DNA from: Solicoccozyma terricola
Taxonomy: Eukaryota > Basidiomycota > Tremellomycetes > Filobasidiales > Piskurozymaceae
Direction of reading: 5' to 3'
Assembly (NCBI GenBank): GCA_001600875.1
Contig: BCLD01000016.1
Location: forward strand, 557,657 to 621,656
DNA: 64,000 nt
Shown: positions 11,901 to 22,595 of the stretch, one piece after another
Numbering within the stretch: the stretch's first letter is position 1
Layout of the letters: each line of letters starts with the position of its first letter
Notes under the pieces: model-generated
What the model was told of the DNA's origin: nothing
What the model saw: the letters and a program-made list of their open reading frames with translations, nothing else
The model's database searches: none
Translations under genes and position numbers: made by a program

Positions 11901-14889
11901 ATCCCAGAGTACGAGGAGTGGAAGGAGAACCACAACAATGGCAAAGGGTGGGACTACAAGTACTACAAGGTGCGTTGCTATGCGATCCTCCCTTGGCCAG
12001 GCGCTAACATGATTCATTTTTCAGGGTTTGGGTACCAGTGAAGCAAAGGACGCCAAGAAGTACTTTAGCGACCTTGACAAGCATATGATTCCCTTTCAGG
12101 ATATTCAGGAGGGCGAACGAGAGTTGATTGACCTCGCCTTCAACAAGAAAAAAACGGATGACCGCAAGGAGTGGTTGAGGCAATTCAAAGTTCGTTGATA
12201 TCTGCCATCGCTAGATGGATGCGTAGCCTGACCATACCTTTCTTTCAGCCCGGAACCTACCTTGACCACGATATCAGACAGGTCCCTCTCAAGGACTTCA
12301 TCAACAAGGAGCTAATCCTCTTCTCGATGGCCGACAATATCCGATCCATCCCATCAGTCGCTGACGGCTTGAAACCTGGCCAGCGCAAGGTCCTATTCGG
12401 TTGCTTCAAGAGGAAACTTGTAAAAGAGATCAAAGTTGCGCAACTTGCCGGTTACGTTTCTGAGAAGACTTCTTACCATCACGGCGAACAGAGTTTGACC
12501 ATGACTATCGTCGGTCTCGCTCAAACCTTCGTGGGAAGCAACAACATTAACTTGCTCGACCCCAACGGTCAATTCGGTACTCGTGCTCAGGGAGGAAAAG
12601 ACGCTGCCAGTGCTCGTTACATTTTTACCAACGTGCCACGCATGACTCGAGCCATCTTTCACCCTCACGACGACCCGATCTTGAACTATCAAGTGGAGGA
12701 AGACATGGTGATCGAGCCAGACTACTTCTTGCCCACCGTGCCACTTGTTCTCATCGATGGTGCGGACGGTATTGGAACCGGTTGGTCGACCAATATTCCA
12801 AACTACAACCCGGTCGACGTCGTTGACAACATCAGACGTAAGATGGCTGGTGAGCCGATGGTGCCGATGACCCCCTGGTACCGCGGTTTCAAGGTACATT
12901 GGCATGGTGCATTGGCTCGGGCGTACATCACTCACTTGTCGTGTTTGCATGCAGGGTACGATCGAGCGCCTTGCAGGCGACAAGTTCAAAATCGCAGGTA
13001 TCGTAAACAAGCTCGATAACAACACCGTTGAGATCACAGAGTTGCCGGTTCGCAAATGGACTCAGGACTACAAGGAGATGCTCGAGGAGTGGGTGAACGG
13101 TACCGATAAGACGCCGGCCTGTGTTAAGGTATGATCCGCCCGGGCAGCCTATTTGAGAAGTTCTAACGCATGCCTCACCTCCACAGGACTACAAGGAGTA
13201 CCACACCGACACGACTGTCCACTTTGTGGTGCAAATGTCGGAAGCGGACCTGAAAAAGGCCGAAGACGAAGGTCTCGAGAAGTTCTTTAGGTTGTCAAGC
13301 CAGATTAGCACCAGTAACATGGTCTGTTTCGACCTGAATGGCAAGATCAAACGTTACTCCAGTCCCGAAGAGATCTTGGATGAGTTTTATGATAAACGAT
13401 TTGAGTTCTATGGTGTTCGAAAGGTGTGTATAGAGTCCATCACTTGGCAATACCGCGACTGACACCTATCCTTGCCGGTAGCAAAACCTCGCCGACGAAC
13501 TCACCCGTCAATTCGATCGCGTCTCGAATCAAGCTCGTTTCGTTCAGATGATCATCAAGAAAGAACTCGTTGTTTCTAACAAGAAGAAGTCGGACATTGA
13601 GACCGAACTTCGTGCCCTCAAATTCAAGCCAGTTCCTAAGTCCAAGAACGCCAAGGACTTGGGAGAAGCTGAACCTACGCTTGAGGAAGAGGACGACGGC
13701 AACGCTGGAGACTTTGACTACTTGCTAGGAATGGCGATCTGGAGTCTAACCAAGGAGAAGGTGAGTGCAAGTAGATCGTAACACATGATACACCTTTCAT
13801 AACAACCCAATCATATGCCTCAGGTCGACAAACTGCTCAACGAGCGAGACCAGAAGGAAGCCGAATTGATGGCCTTGCTTAAGTTGTCTCCAACCGACAT
13901 CTGGAACACTGACCTCGACAATTTCCTTGCGGAATGGAGAGTGAGTTCGCGACCTTGATTCAACAGCCGATACCGTTGTTGATAATCACTCTCTCCAGCT
14001 CATGCTCGAATCCGACATCCAAGCATCCAGGCGCGTCAAGCCTCGACAGAACAAGGGCGTACTTGCCATCAAAAAGGCGAAGAAGAAGGCTAAGGGTTTA
14101 GATTCGGACGAAGAGGACTCCGAGGACGATTTCGCACCTTTGGCGAAGAAGAAACCTAGTCCCAAGAAGGCTAGTCCGGTTAGAGCCAAAGCGAAGGCAG
14201 CTCCAAAACCAAAGGCCGTGGTTCCTTTGAAAAGGGATAGGTGAGATGCGGGCACAAATGATCATCGAGTGCATGCATTGACGCACCAACCTCATCCAGC
14301 TCGGAAATGGGAATCAGTGATGACGAAGTCATTGTCAAAAAGACCACAACGGCGCAAGGAAAGGCCGTGGCAAAACCGAAACCAGTATCGGTTGCCAATA
14401 AGATGGATTTGGATTCAGATGACAGTGACGACAGTGAGTAAACAAGTGGTATCTGCGGGGGAAGAGGTTTGCTAAATTTGACACTTTTCCTTTCACAGTG
14501 TATACTCTGAAGAGACCAGCTGCTCCTGCGAAAGCGGCGTCGGTCCAAGAGCTCTCGGAGGACGACTACGACTTTGATGCACCGCCACCGGCACCCAAGG
14601 CCAAGGCCAAGGCCGCGCCGAAACCAATAGCTCGAAAACCCGCGGCCAGCAAGGCAAGCGGATCCGCTCCAAAGCCGAAGCTGGTGAAGAAGAAGGTGGT
14701 GTCCGACTCTGAGGAAGAGGATTCGTGAGTGTGTTATCTGCCGAGGCAATCCAGCTGGGATCTGACGATGTTCCTAATCTTAGAATCATGGATGACATCC
14801 CACCTGCGAGAGCTGCGCCCGCTAGAGTTGGTCGGGCGGCCGCTCCGAAGGCATCTGCCTACCTGGAGCTGTCCGAGGACGACGAGTAG
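8947..14889 (+). CDS. TOP2: DNA topoisomerase II
   Basis: The enzyme passes one DNA duplex through another with ATP and is essential for chromosome disentangling. ATG at 8947 (MSSSEEDDFQIESES), stop at 14887-14889, roughly 1,450-1,500 residues after about 20 introns. Early exons: 8947-9075, 9178-9453, 9565-9747, 9842-9987, 10104-10201, 10292-10374, 10460-10654, from 10717. Visible motifs: the GHKL ATPase start (LSQLEHVLKRPDSYIGS, EILVNAADN, YNNGKGIP, GGRNGYGAKL); TOPRIM EGDSAK and the DHDGSHIKG metal-binding segment; then the breakage-reunion domain with DAASARYIFT, whose RY pair holds the active-site tyrosine, followed by GIGTGWST. The C-terminal 250 residues are alternating Lys/Ala/Pro-rich and acidic segments, typical of nuclear Top2 tails, ending LSEDDE. 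Introns at 9454-9564, 9748-9841, 10375-10459 and 11210-11280 hold C or G homopolymers, one with Ns (9491-9492). The AAG acceptor at 9562-9564 is unusual but gives the conserved reading. Confidence 0.97.
9491..9510. repeat. NN plus G18 homopolymer in a TOP2 intron
   Basis: Two ambiguous bases followed by eighteen G inside the intron between TOP2 exons 2 and 3. The Ns show that the assembler could not resolve the edge of the tract. Confidence 0.9.
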
Positions 14890-15043
14890 CTGGAGAGCTG
14901 CGTCTCCGGATCTTCTCCAGTGTAAATGTGCTGTCGGCTGCTGTAACTTCCCTAGTAACGAAATATCACGTGGTTTGAGGACAAGTATAGTTGCAACTTC
15001 TGGTATTCTGTTGAATGACTTCTACTTGCATGATGCTCAACTC

Positions 15044-16954
15044 ATGATCAGTAGATCCATACGCTACTTCCTCCAGCCCAGCATGACATCCCGTCCTCGA
15101 CCCATCATTGCAGTCATCGGCACGACAGGCGTCGGTAAATCACAGTTCGCGATCGACCTTGCTCGTTCTGCGTCTCCTCGGAAGTCACTCGTTTTGTCTG
15201 CCGACTCGATGCAATTGTATGAGGGACTACCGGTCATTACAAACAAAGTGAATGAGGAGGAGATGATGGGTGTCGAACATTGGGGCCTGGATGTTGTCAA
15301 ACCTGGCCAAGGGGGTGCTTGGGAGATCGGAAGGTGGATAAACGAGGCTCAGAAGAGGGTGAGTGTGAGAATGGAAAATGCAGGTAGACAACGACTGACT
15401 TGAAAACGGAAAGATCTCAGAGATGGACGAGGAAGACGTTGCTATAATATGCGGAGGAACTCACTATTATACTCAACATCTGCTGTTTCCTCCAAGTCAT
15501 CTCGCAACTGAGCGCCAACGGGAGGGCTCTAACAATTCGACTCTACGATGGACACCCCCAGGTCCGCTTCCTCCAGTACCAAGTGGGTTTGACACGGATA
15601 TGGAAGAATATCTCAAGACGTTTTATCTACCTGATCCGGTCTATCCACCAACATTGGTGCCTACACCTGGCTCTTCTAAGGAAATATCGAACGCAAGTAG
15701 ACCAACTCTCGTAGACCCGTCGGAGCTTCTCGCTCTTCACGGGCTGTTGACAGCGTTGGATCCCGCAGAGGCTGCTCGTTGGCATTGGAGAGATGGGAGG
15801 AAGGTTAGGAGAGCGATCGAGAGATGGTGGGAGGCGGGAGTGTCGAAGGGGTCCGCATCTCTTGGCAAGGACGCCGGATCTATCTCGACAGATACTATAG
15901 CTGCTGAGTCGAAACCACTGTGAGTGCTTGGAGTGCAAAAACCGTTGCATTTCAAATCAAGCTGAGGAACGTTGCACATCCAGATATCGCTCGTTGATTT
16001 TCTGGATATATGAAGATCCTGCCGTTCTCATGACTCGGTTAGACAAACGAGTAGACAAGATGGTGGATAGCGGGCTTTTGGAGGAAATCATAGCCCTTCG
16101 GAGGGAAGGAACTAGGATCTACGGTAGTGAAAACGTCATTGATCACGAGGAAGGGATCTTTCAATCAATCGGTAGGTTTGCCATAAACTCTTATCCCAAC
16201 GACGGCGTTTTACTTACTATCTTCATACGTAGGCTATAAAGAATTCGCAAATATCCCGACCGACTCCCTCACTCCTTCACATCCACTGTTCGCTTCGGCT
16301 TTGGAACGGATGAAGCTATCCACACGGCAATACGCGAAAAGGCAGCTCAAGTGGATACGAAAGCAGCTCTTACCGGCTGTAAGGCAGGCGAGACTGGATG
16401 GAAAGGAGGTTGAGGTGTATGTAATGAGAGGTGGCGTGGAAGGTGGTGGCGATGGACCGAAAATCATGCAAGGTGATTGATTTCGGAAAGGATGTTTTGG
16501 ACCGATTCGCAGGATTCTAACATGGTCCTAATAGGTTTCTTACGTGGTGATCGATTGCCAGACTTTGACACAATTGGGCACGAAGACGCTCATGAGCTTC
16601 TCTCAGAGGTTCACGCAGAGGCAGTGACACCTGGAAATGTCGTTCCAGACCTCAACGAGTTCGTACATGCTCCCCTTCTCAACTGGATACATTATTCCTG
16701 ACGATTCATTGCCCACCAGGCGTCAATTGTTGAACGCGAGACAGGACTGTCCAGTATGCTCAACCCCTGGAGAACCAGTATCCATTTCTGCATCCGAATG
16801 GGATCGGCATATCTCATCAAGAGGACATAAACGGGCAATGAAGGGACAGAGTGAAGAAGTTGATTACACGGTTGTTAGAGAAGAGGCGAGGAGAAGGAAA
16901 GAAGAAAAAGAGACAAGATTGAGGGAAGAGATAAAAGTTGAGGTTGGGGAATGA
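15044..16954 (+). CDS. MOD5: tRNA dimethylallyltransferase (tRNA isopentenyltransferase, Mod5/TRIT1 family)
   Basis: Transfers dimethylallyl from DMAPP to N6 of A37 in tRNAs reading UNN codons. Near the N-terminus is the P-loop GTTGVGKS, followed by SADSMQLYEGLPVITNK, the DMAPP/tRNA-binding signature, and later CGGTHYYTQHLL. The C-terminal exon (from 16720) encodes a matrin-type C2H2 zinc finger (CPVC...H...SRGHKRAMKG) and a basic coiled tail, as in eukaryotic members. First exon 15044-15358; later introns include 15359-15413 and 16659-16719. Two in-frame start codons occur: 15044 (MISRSIRYFLQPS, Arg-rich and without acidic residues) and 15083 (MTSRPRP). This resembles yeast MOD5, where the longer form goes to mitochondria. 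I chose 15044; the shorter start is possible. It begins only 155 bp after the TOP2 stop, same strand. Confidence 0.92.
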
Positions 16955-17024
16955 AGGCGAGGGGTCTACGGAGCCCACGAAGACGCAAAGTAACACCCAA
17001 TTTATTTGTTATATCATGGTGCCG

Positions 17025-19318
17025 TCACTCCATCTCATTGAAGCTGTCAAAATGTACCTTCACTGCTTCCAGATCCGTCCCGACCGGCTGAGTTGGAATA
17101 AGAGGCGCATCGTGACCTGGTAATGTCCATATCGCGAACGCTACAAGTTGTCTGAGGTTGTCCACGACATCTTCAACCACTACAATCGCAATTCTGGGGT
17201 GCATCAAGCCATCTGTTGAAAAACGTCTCCCTGAAGGAGAGATAATCCGTCTCACCACTCCTGCGTACACTTGTTGATGAAACCTGGTCCCCGCAAAGGC
17301 AGCTCGGCAGACTTTGGGAGATTGAAAGTACGTCGGTGGCGGTGGCGAGACGGCGTATAGCGGTGGACATCGTCACAGAAGGCTGGATGATCGATGAAAA
17401 GATTTGGAATGGCACTTGTATGAGTAAGAGCTGGTGATGGTGGAAGTACCTCAAGACATCCTGGAGCCGGAATATCCTGTAGTCATTCACCCATGTTCCC
17501 GACAAATGGACAGACTGCTCTTTGACTCGAACATAATGACATCGGTTCCTGCACAAGGTCATATGCTCCCGTCGCTCAAGTCATTATTTCTGATACCTCC
17601 CACATTTGTTATGCCGCCTTGCACCCCTTCAGATGATCTTTGTCCAGAAGGAGAGAGTCGCACTACTGGAATGATCCCAACGCCTGGTTTCTTTCATCTC
17701 ATCTGCATCCATACACGACCATCAGAGAAGCATTCAAACCTGCCCTCCTCACAGATCACCACTTGGTATGCATTACCCCTTGCACCTCCTTAAACCCTTG
17801 CACCACCTCTTCCCCATCTCCAACAACTCCCCGCGCTCCATCAGGACCTAATGTCCATGCCTTGCCTTGTGGAGACGACCAAAGCGCCAGTCTCCATAAG
17901 GCGATCAAGAGCGGAACAGGATCTGCGGGGGTTCGTGATGATGAGATGTGTGAGACGGATGATATTGATAGGATTGGAGATATTGTAGGGGATTGAACGG
18001 GATCGGGAGGGGGGTGGTTAAGGGAAAGGAGGTAACGGTTTTCGGATCGGATTATGGAAGTGAGGTGTTGGAGGATATCAGGATGGGTGGAACGAGGAAG
18101 GCTTTTAAAGAGGTTGTATAGAGGGATCGTCCGCCCATTTTCAGGTGAGGTAACGAAGCTGATCCCATCACGTAACGGAAACTCGGACTCGAGTGGTAGA
18201 TGTTGAGAAGATTGAAGACCTGAAATATCGAGAATTGCTTGTATCCCCGATGGTATCCCCGATGTATTATCCGCATTTGGTAGTTTTTTCGAGTTGATAA
18301 AATCCTCGATTGATTGGAATTGGTTGACGATCACTTCGTCTACCCCATTCCCATCAACACCATCAACACCACCCATTTCCTCGGTTTCACGATTTGTTCG
18401 AGGTAAACACCTAATTCGTTCTGCTAAAAGTTCAAGTTCTTGTACGACACGATGTTGTAACCCATCTTGTATAATCCCAACGATATCCTGTGGTATAGTA
18501 GCTGATGAATCCAACCTCTGCCAAGTCTCTGTGTCCCACAACCAGGCTACCATTAGCTTTCCCTCCAACCCCGTATATGATATACAATAAAGAACTAGAC
18601 GTACTCTTAACGAGAAGCGATTCAATCATCTCCCGACGACATAAAACATATCGTCCTTTGGAGACACGTTGAGATTCAAATCTAGGATGTAGAAGACGAG
18701 ATGGGATGATTTGCTTTTTCGATTGTGATTCAGAAGTAGAAGGTGATGTTGATGTTGATGATGTTCTAAAACATATCAAGAAATCTGCGATAATGCCACC
18801 GGGTTCTTATCGTTAGCGAATCGTCCTGGGTGATGGGTTCAGGAGGGGGGGGGGGGGGGGAATAATAAAGAACCCTCACCGGATGGGAGTTTTGCACCTG
18901 ATATTGTACATCTCCTAGGTGGTGAATCCCGCATTCGATCTGTTCCCCATTCCAAAATGATTGTAAGTTTTGGTGGTGGGTTCTAGCCTAATCGAATGCA
19001 AAGACATTACTCACCAAAAAAATTTGGAGATTTTAGTTTCTTTGAAGGCCTCGAAGGCATCTCCGTTGACTTTACTAGTAACGACTGATCCTTGATTCCC
19101 GATGGAGAAGTCATGGCAAGCGGTTTAAGTGATTTATACGCTTGACTCGTGACGAAATCATCATTAAACAGAATAGACCTCGATCTACCCCGTCCTCTGC
19201 TCGTTAATCCAGGAGAATGTGGGTCAGAGGTTGTAGTAGGGATTAACTGTGTGGATGGAATTGTGGACGTTGATCTGGCGATGCGATGGGTTATTCGAGA
19301 GATAGGGGATGATGACAT
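17025..19318 (-). CDS. Unrecognised conserved-looking protein, multi-exon
   Basis: I do not recognise the family. Phase-consistent exons are 19015-19318 (MSSSPISRITHRI, Ser/Thr-rich and basic), 18880-18939 (RMRDSPPRRCTISGAK), 18605-18784 (ends CRREMIESLL) and 18528 down to about 17777. That last large exon reads TWQRLDSSATIPQDIVG, later RTIPLYNLFKSLPRSTHPD and WRLALWSSPQGKAWTLGPDG. At the 3' end, exons 17269-17476 and 17025-17212, joined by a 56-nt intron (17213-17268), give FNLPKSAELPLRGPGF then LMHPRIAIVVVEDVVD and stop. The stretch 17477-17776 is unresolved: several frames are open and it may hold one more exon (around 17560-17680) or a long intron. No signal peptide or membrane segment is evident. 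It shares a 420-bp divergent promoter with the NDUFAF3 homolog and converges on the tRNA transferase, whose stop is only 70 bp away. Confidence 0.65.
18845..18860. repeat. G16 homopolymer in an intron of the unrecognised minus-strand gene
   Basis: Sixteen G on the plus strand (C in the sense of the host gene), between exons ending at 18880 and starting at 18784. Confidence 0.9.
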
Positions 19319-19740
19319 TGGTGTGAAAAGGTCGGTGGCGGGGAGTAGATTGATTCAGACAAGGTATTTGTTGATCCTTTGGATGCCGAGATGATGGTCG
19401 GGGATCTGTTGAATTGGCAGCTCATATCAGTAATAGGTTGGAATCGTATTCGAACGGTCCCGATTCACTCACCATCAAATTGAATGTCGGGAGTTCAGAC
19501 AAACTTTGAGCTGGGTAGCGACAGTGAGACGGTACGATTTCCGAGCGACGTTGTGTGCTGCTGTGTGGGGAGGGAGGGCAAGGACTACGACTGGACTTGT
19601 TCTATCTTCTGTCCTGTCCATCTTTTGAAATGTTTGTTCTGTCTTACGTCATCATCACCAGTTGAACCAACCCAACAAATTCACATCGAGACCATGTTCA
19701 TCCCACCATCGGCAATATCATCCAGTAAACCAGCCCAAAC

Positions 19741-20547
19741 ATGCACCGATCATCCTTCACACTAGCCGCCATCGCCATACGAAGACCTCTCACAACATTA
19801 CCACGCTCTTCCATCATCCCCATACCACATCGATCCTTCCACGCAACACGAACCTCATCCTCTTCAACCCCCGCATTCCAAAACATATTCGACACAGACT
19901 CCCCAAACGACCCACTTGCTCGTCCCCGTCTCACAGTTTCCAAACTCACCGCTGATGGATTCCAACTAGCAGACGGATTGATTATCCCAGGTGGTGCTGT
20001 CTTTCTTGATAATCGTTGCTTTTTATGGGATGTCGATCCGGTCCTGGTTGATCAAAAGACTGGGAGAGGGATATGGGAAGGTTGGGGTGTGGAAAGGTTT
20101 AAGATATTCGAGGTTGTTGTTCCAAGACCAGGTGNGAACCCCCCCCCCCCCCCCAAACTGTGTTCTTTTTCAAACAACGAAGGGGGATTTCGAAACTGAT
20201 TCTGGGATGATCATCCTTACGTTGGAATTCCTTTCAGAAATCCTACTACTGGGAACTGGTTTAACAGTTATACCACCACCTCCATCCATTCGACAATATA
20301 TCTCATCACTAGGTATTCAATTAGACGTGATGGATTCCGTACGTTCCCCATTCCCTCTCATTAGGTACCTCCCAACCGGAATACTGACTTGAAAACCCCC
20401 CTCTCCCTCCATTCGTTGGATGATTCATACTGCGAACAGAGAAACGCATGTTCAACCTTCAACCTCCTCTCAGAAGAAGGACGAACTGTTGGAGCTGCTT
20501 TAATGCCTTTGAAGAGTGTAGATCCTAGGAGTGGTAGAAGGAGATAG
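19741..20547 (+). CDS. Mitochondrial complex I assembly factor, NDUFAF3/DUF498 family
   Basis: Exons 19741-20131, 20238-20338 and 20440-20547 join in phase to give 199 residues. The N-terminus is rich in Arg, Ser and Thr without acidic residues for about 35 residues (IAIRRPLTTLPRSS), as expected for a mitochondrial presequence. The body has the Mth938-fold signature: GFQLADGLIIPGGAVFLDN, VPRPEILLLGTG (made by splicing across intron 1), SLGIQLDVMDSRNACSTFNLL and EEGRTVGAALMP. Family members assist early assembly of NADH dehydrogenase in the matrix; the presence of one implies this yeast keeps complex I. Intron 1 contains N at 20135 right after the donor and a C16 run at 20139-20154. Short C-terminus ending RSGRRR. 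Identification rests on strong motif order; I am confident of family, less so of one-to-one function. Confidence 0.9.
20139..20154. repeat. C16 homopolymer in intron 1 of the NDUFAF3 homolog
   Basis: Sixteen C four bases after an ambiguous base and close to the 5' splice site. Length here is likely uncertain in the assembly. Confidence 0.9.
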
Positions 20548-20967
20548 AGAGAAAACGAAGAAAAAAGGCCCTCCGTTCAAAGGCATTTATTTAGGTGTTG
20601 GATTTTGGGAGTTCTGTGTCGTGAGGGGCGTAGACGAAGATGTTGTTTATCTCCCGGAATCGAAATACGAACAATCGGGTGTATGAAAAGAAAATTCCAA
20701 GATGGAGTAGACCCTTTTTGTTTTGTTTTGAAAAAAATCTTGATTCATGTACGACATCATACTTCTCTTTCAGTCGCCGCATTTTTTCCTTACAACCCGC
20801 TAATCTTGTTTCCCCCCGGAATATTCCAATATAACATTCATTCACTTGATCATTCTCACCGCGATCCTTATCAATGCCCTTTTCCCCCATCCAATCTACC
20901 GTTTTTTCTTTTCTTTTCTTTCCTTCTTCCGCTGCTGCTTCATACCGCATTTCCCCAACCATCGCTC
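20548..20967. other. Convergent 3' intergenic region
   Basis: 420 bp between the stops of the NDUFAF3 homolog (+) and the acidic protein gene (-). It is AT-rich with T and pyrimidine stretches (for example 20905-20940), as expected of overlapping 3' UTRs and polyadenylation signals. Nothing else recognised. Confidence 0.5.
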
Positions 20968-21963
20968 TCACTCTTCAACGGTTTTTGCTTTCTTCGTTGG
21001 TAATTCCTCGATCTCACCCTTTGCTTCATCTACAGCTGAAATTGGTCGTTTTGTACCCTAATACATGACCCACGGTAGGTAAACAGAGATTTCGTTAGAT
21101 GATTTTCACTTTCTTTTCTTTTCTTTCTCTAAACATTGGATAACAAAAAGCCACTTACGGCTGATTGAACCACATCATCATCTTCTACATATTCTTCATC
21201 TTCCTCTTCCTCTTCCAAATTCGCCTCCTACGGCCCAGACAAAAAAATATAATCCACCCCCACCCATATCAGCTCTCACCGTCTTTCTTTCGAAAACAAA
21301 AACAGAAAAGGAACAGGGGAATAGAGTACCAAAACAACTCACATCATCATATAATTGAGCTAAAGCACTTCTTTTCTTCGGTTTCTCACCACCATCATCA
21401 CCACCACCACCACCTTCATCATCCTCTACATCATCTTCACTCTCATAACCTTCATCTTCATCTTCATCTTCATCTTCATCGAATTCAGCTTCATCTTCAC
21501 CTATCTCTTCTTCATCTGAATATTCAACGACTTCTTCGTCTTCGTCGTTGTCCTGGTTGATGAAATCAAGGGGTTGATGAGTGTTACGCTATTGGGGGGA
21601 CTTTTTTGGGACCTCCACACCAATTCGAATTCGAAGGTGTGTGTGTGTGATACATACAACGATTGGAATAGGAACCTCTTGCGTCTGAAGTTCTAATTCT
21701 TCATTATCTTTATGTTCACTTTCCTTTCCTCCACTTTCGATTTCTCCAGAAGGTTTTTCAGATTCGACTTTATCTTCTTCCACGTCTGAAGGGGAGGAGA
21801 GAAGAGAAGAGGAGGGGGCGGGGGGTGGGGGGTGGAGGGGGATTTTTTAGATCATTGTCAGAAACAAATAAGAAATTAGATATTAATGTAATATGACGTG
21901 ATAAAAGATCGTAAAAGAGTCCTCACCTTTTGGGACTTTTGGTGTATCTACCTTGGTTGACAT
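20968..21963 (-). CDS. Small highly acidic protein with basic nuclear-type motifs, possible histone chaperone
   Basis: About 190 residues from five exons: 21927-21963 (MSTKVDTPKVPK), an exon starting near 21782 (DVEEDKVESEKPSG), one around 21345-21560, one around 21170-21228 and the last ending at 20968. Splice phases agree throughout. The sequence is dominated by Asp/Glu tracts (repeated DEDEDED, then EEEEEDEEYVEDDD), a Gly tract, the conserved-looking KPKKRSALAQLYDD, and ends GTKRPISAVDEAKGEIEEL plus TKKAK. Long acidic tracts next to short basic clusters are common in nuclear histone-binding proteins, but no defined family motif was seen, so the function is only suggested. Several acidic codons form a GAA/GAT microsatellite (21447-21480). 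Introns contain G-rich runs near 21800-21845. Divergent from CHO2. Confidence 0.75.
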
Positions 21964-22096
21964 TTCACTGTTTGATTGAAAATCTGTGGTGTTGAAGAGG
22001 GAGGGATGGGTGGGTGGATGGATGAGATGAACGGATGCGGGGCAATGGAATGCGATGACGTAAGCAAATGGGTGGCGAGAGTGGCGAATAGCAGTG

Positions 22097-22104
22097 CACG
22101 TGAT
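22097..22104. promoter_or_regulatory. CACGTGAT E-box, acidic gene/CHO2 divergent promoter
   Basis: The octamer CACGTGAT occurs here and again at 22342-22349 in the 630-bp region between the two start codons. CACGTG is the binding core of bHLH regulators such as Cbf1- and SREBP-type proteins. Which factor binds, if any, cannot be told from sequence. Confidence 0.4.
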
Positions 22105-22341
22105 ATATTCTCGGTGAAGGTGGGGGGAGGGGGAGGAGAGACCCCAACCCCACCCGCACGGCTTGATCTGGGAGAGGGATGTAGTAGACCTGCCTAACAG
22201 TGAGATATTGGAATGGCTATGGCATCTGATCTGCTCAGCTATATGAAAGCAAATCATTGCCCAACAGAGGAATCCGTACGCTGCCCCTGGAGCCATACGA
22301 CCCATGCTCCCCACCCTACCGCCACCGCCACTGACCCGAAT

Positions 22342-22349
22342 CACGTGAT
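22342..22349. promoter_or_regulatory. Second CACGTGAT E-box upstream of CHO2
   Basis: Sequence context TCACGTGATT, a perfect palindromic TCACGTGA core, about 250 bp upstream of the CHO2 start. Shares all eight bases with the site at 22097. Confidence 0.45.
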
Positions 22350-22569
22350 TTGGTTGCCCCGAGGAGTCCGAATGCGTGGCAGCGAACATCGACGGACAAT
22401 TATTTCAGACCAAAGCATAAAAAAGAAGACGAGTAGTTTGAGCGTTCGACATCGAACTACACCGAGTGAGGGTGAGCATTGTTTCACCACGCTGCAACTC
22501 TCAAACACCTTGTATCGTCATACTCACATCCGACCACCTGATCGTTTTTAACTAACGCAGCGTTAGATT

Positions 22570-22592
22570 CCCCCCCCCCCCCCCCNNNCNNN
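22570..22592. repeat. C16 tract with interspersed Ns just upstream of CHO2
   Basis: C16 at 22570-22585, then six Ns around a C, ending three bases before the CHO2 ATG. The leader and start context of CHO2 are therefore not reliably known. Confidence 0.9.
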
Positions 22593-22595
22593 CAA

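Noticed and set aside
12393..13055. 220-codon frame antisense to TOP2
   Set aside because: It is the mirror of a strongly conserved TOP2 exon; codon bias of the sense strand opens the antisense frame.
17434..17793. Plus-strand frame of 119 codons within the unrecognised minus-strand gene
   Set aside because: No motif, no splice signals and it opposes exons with consistent phases. It stays possible only because the minus-strand model is unresolved here.
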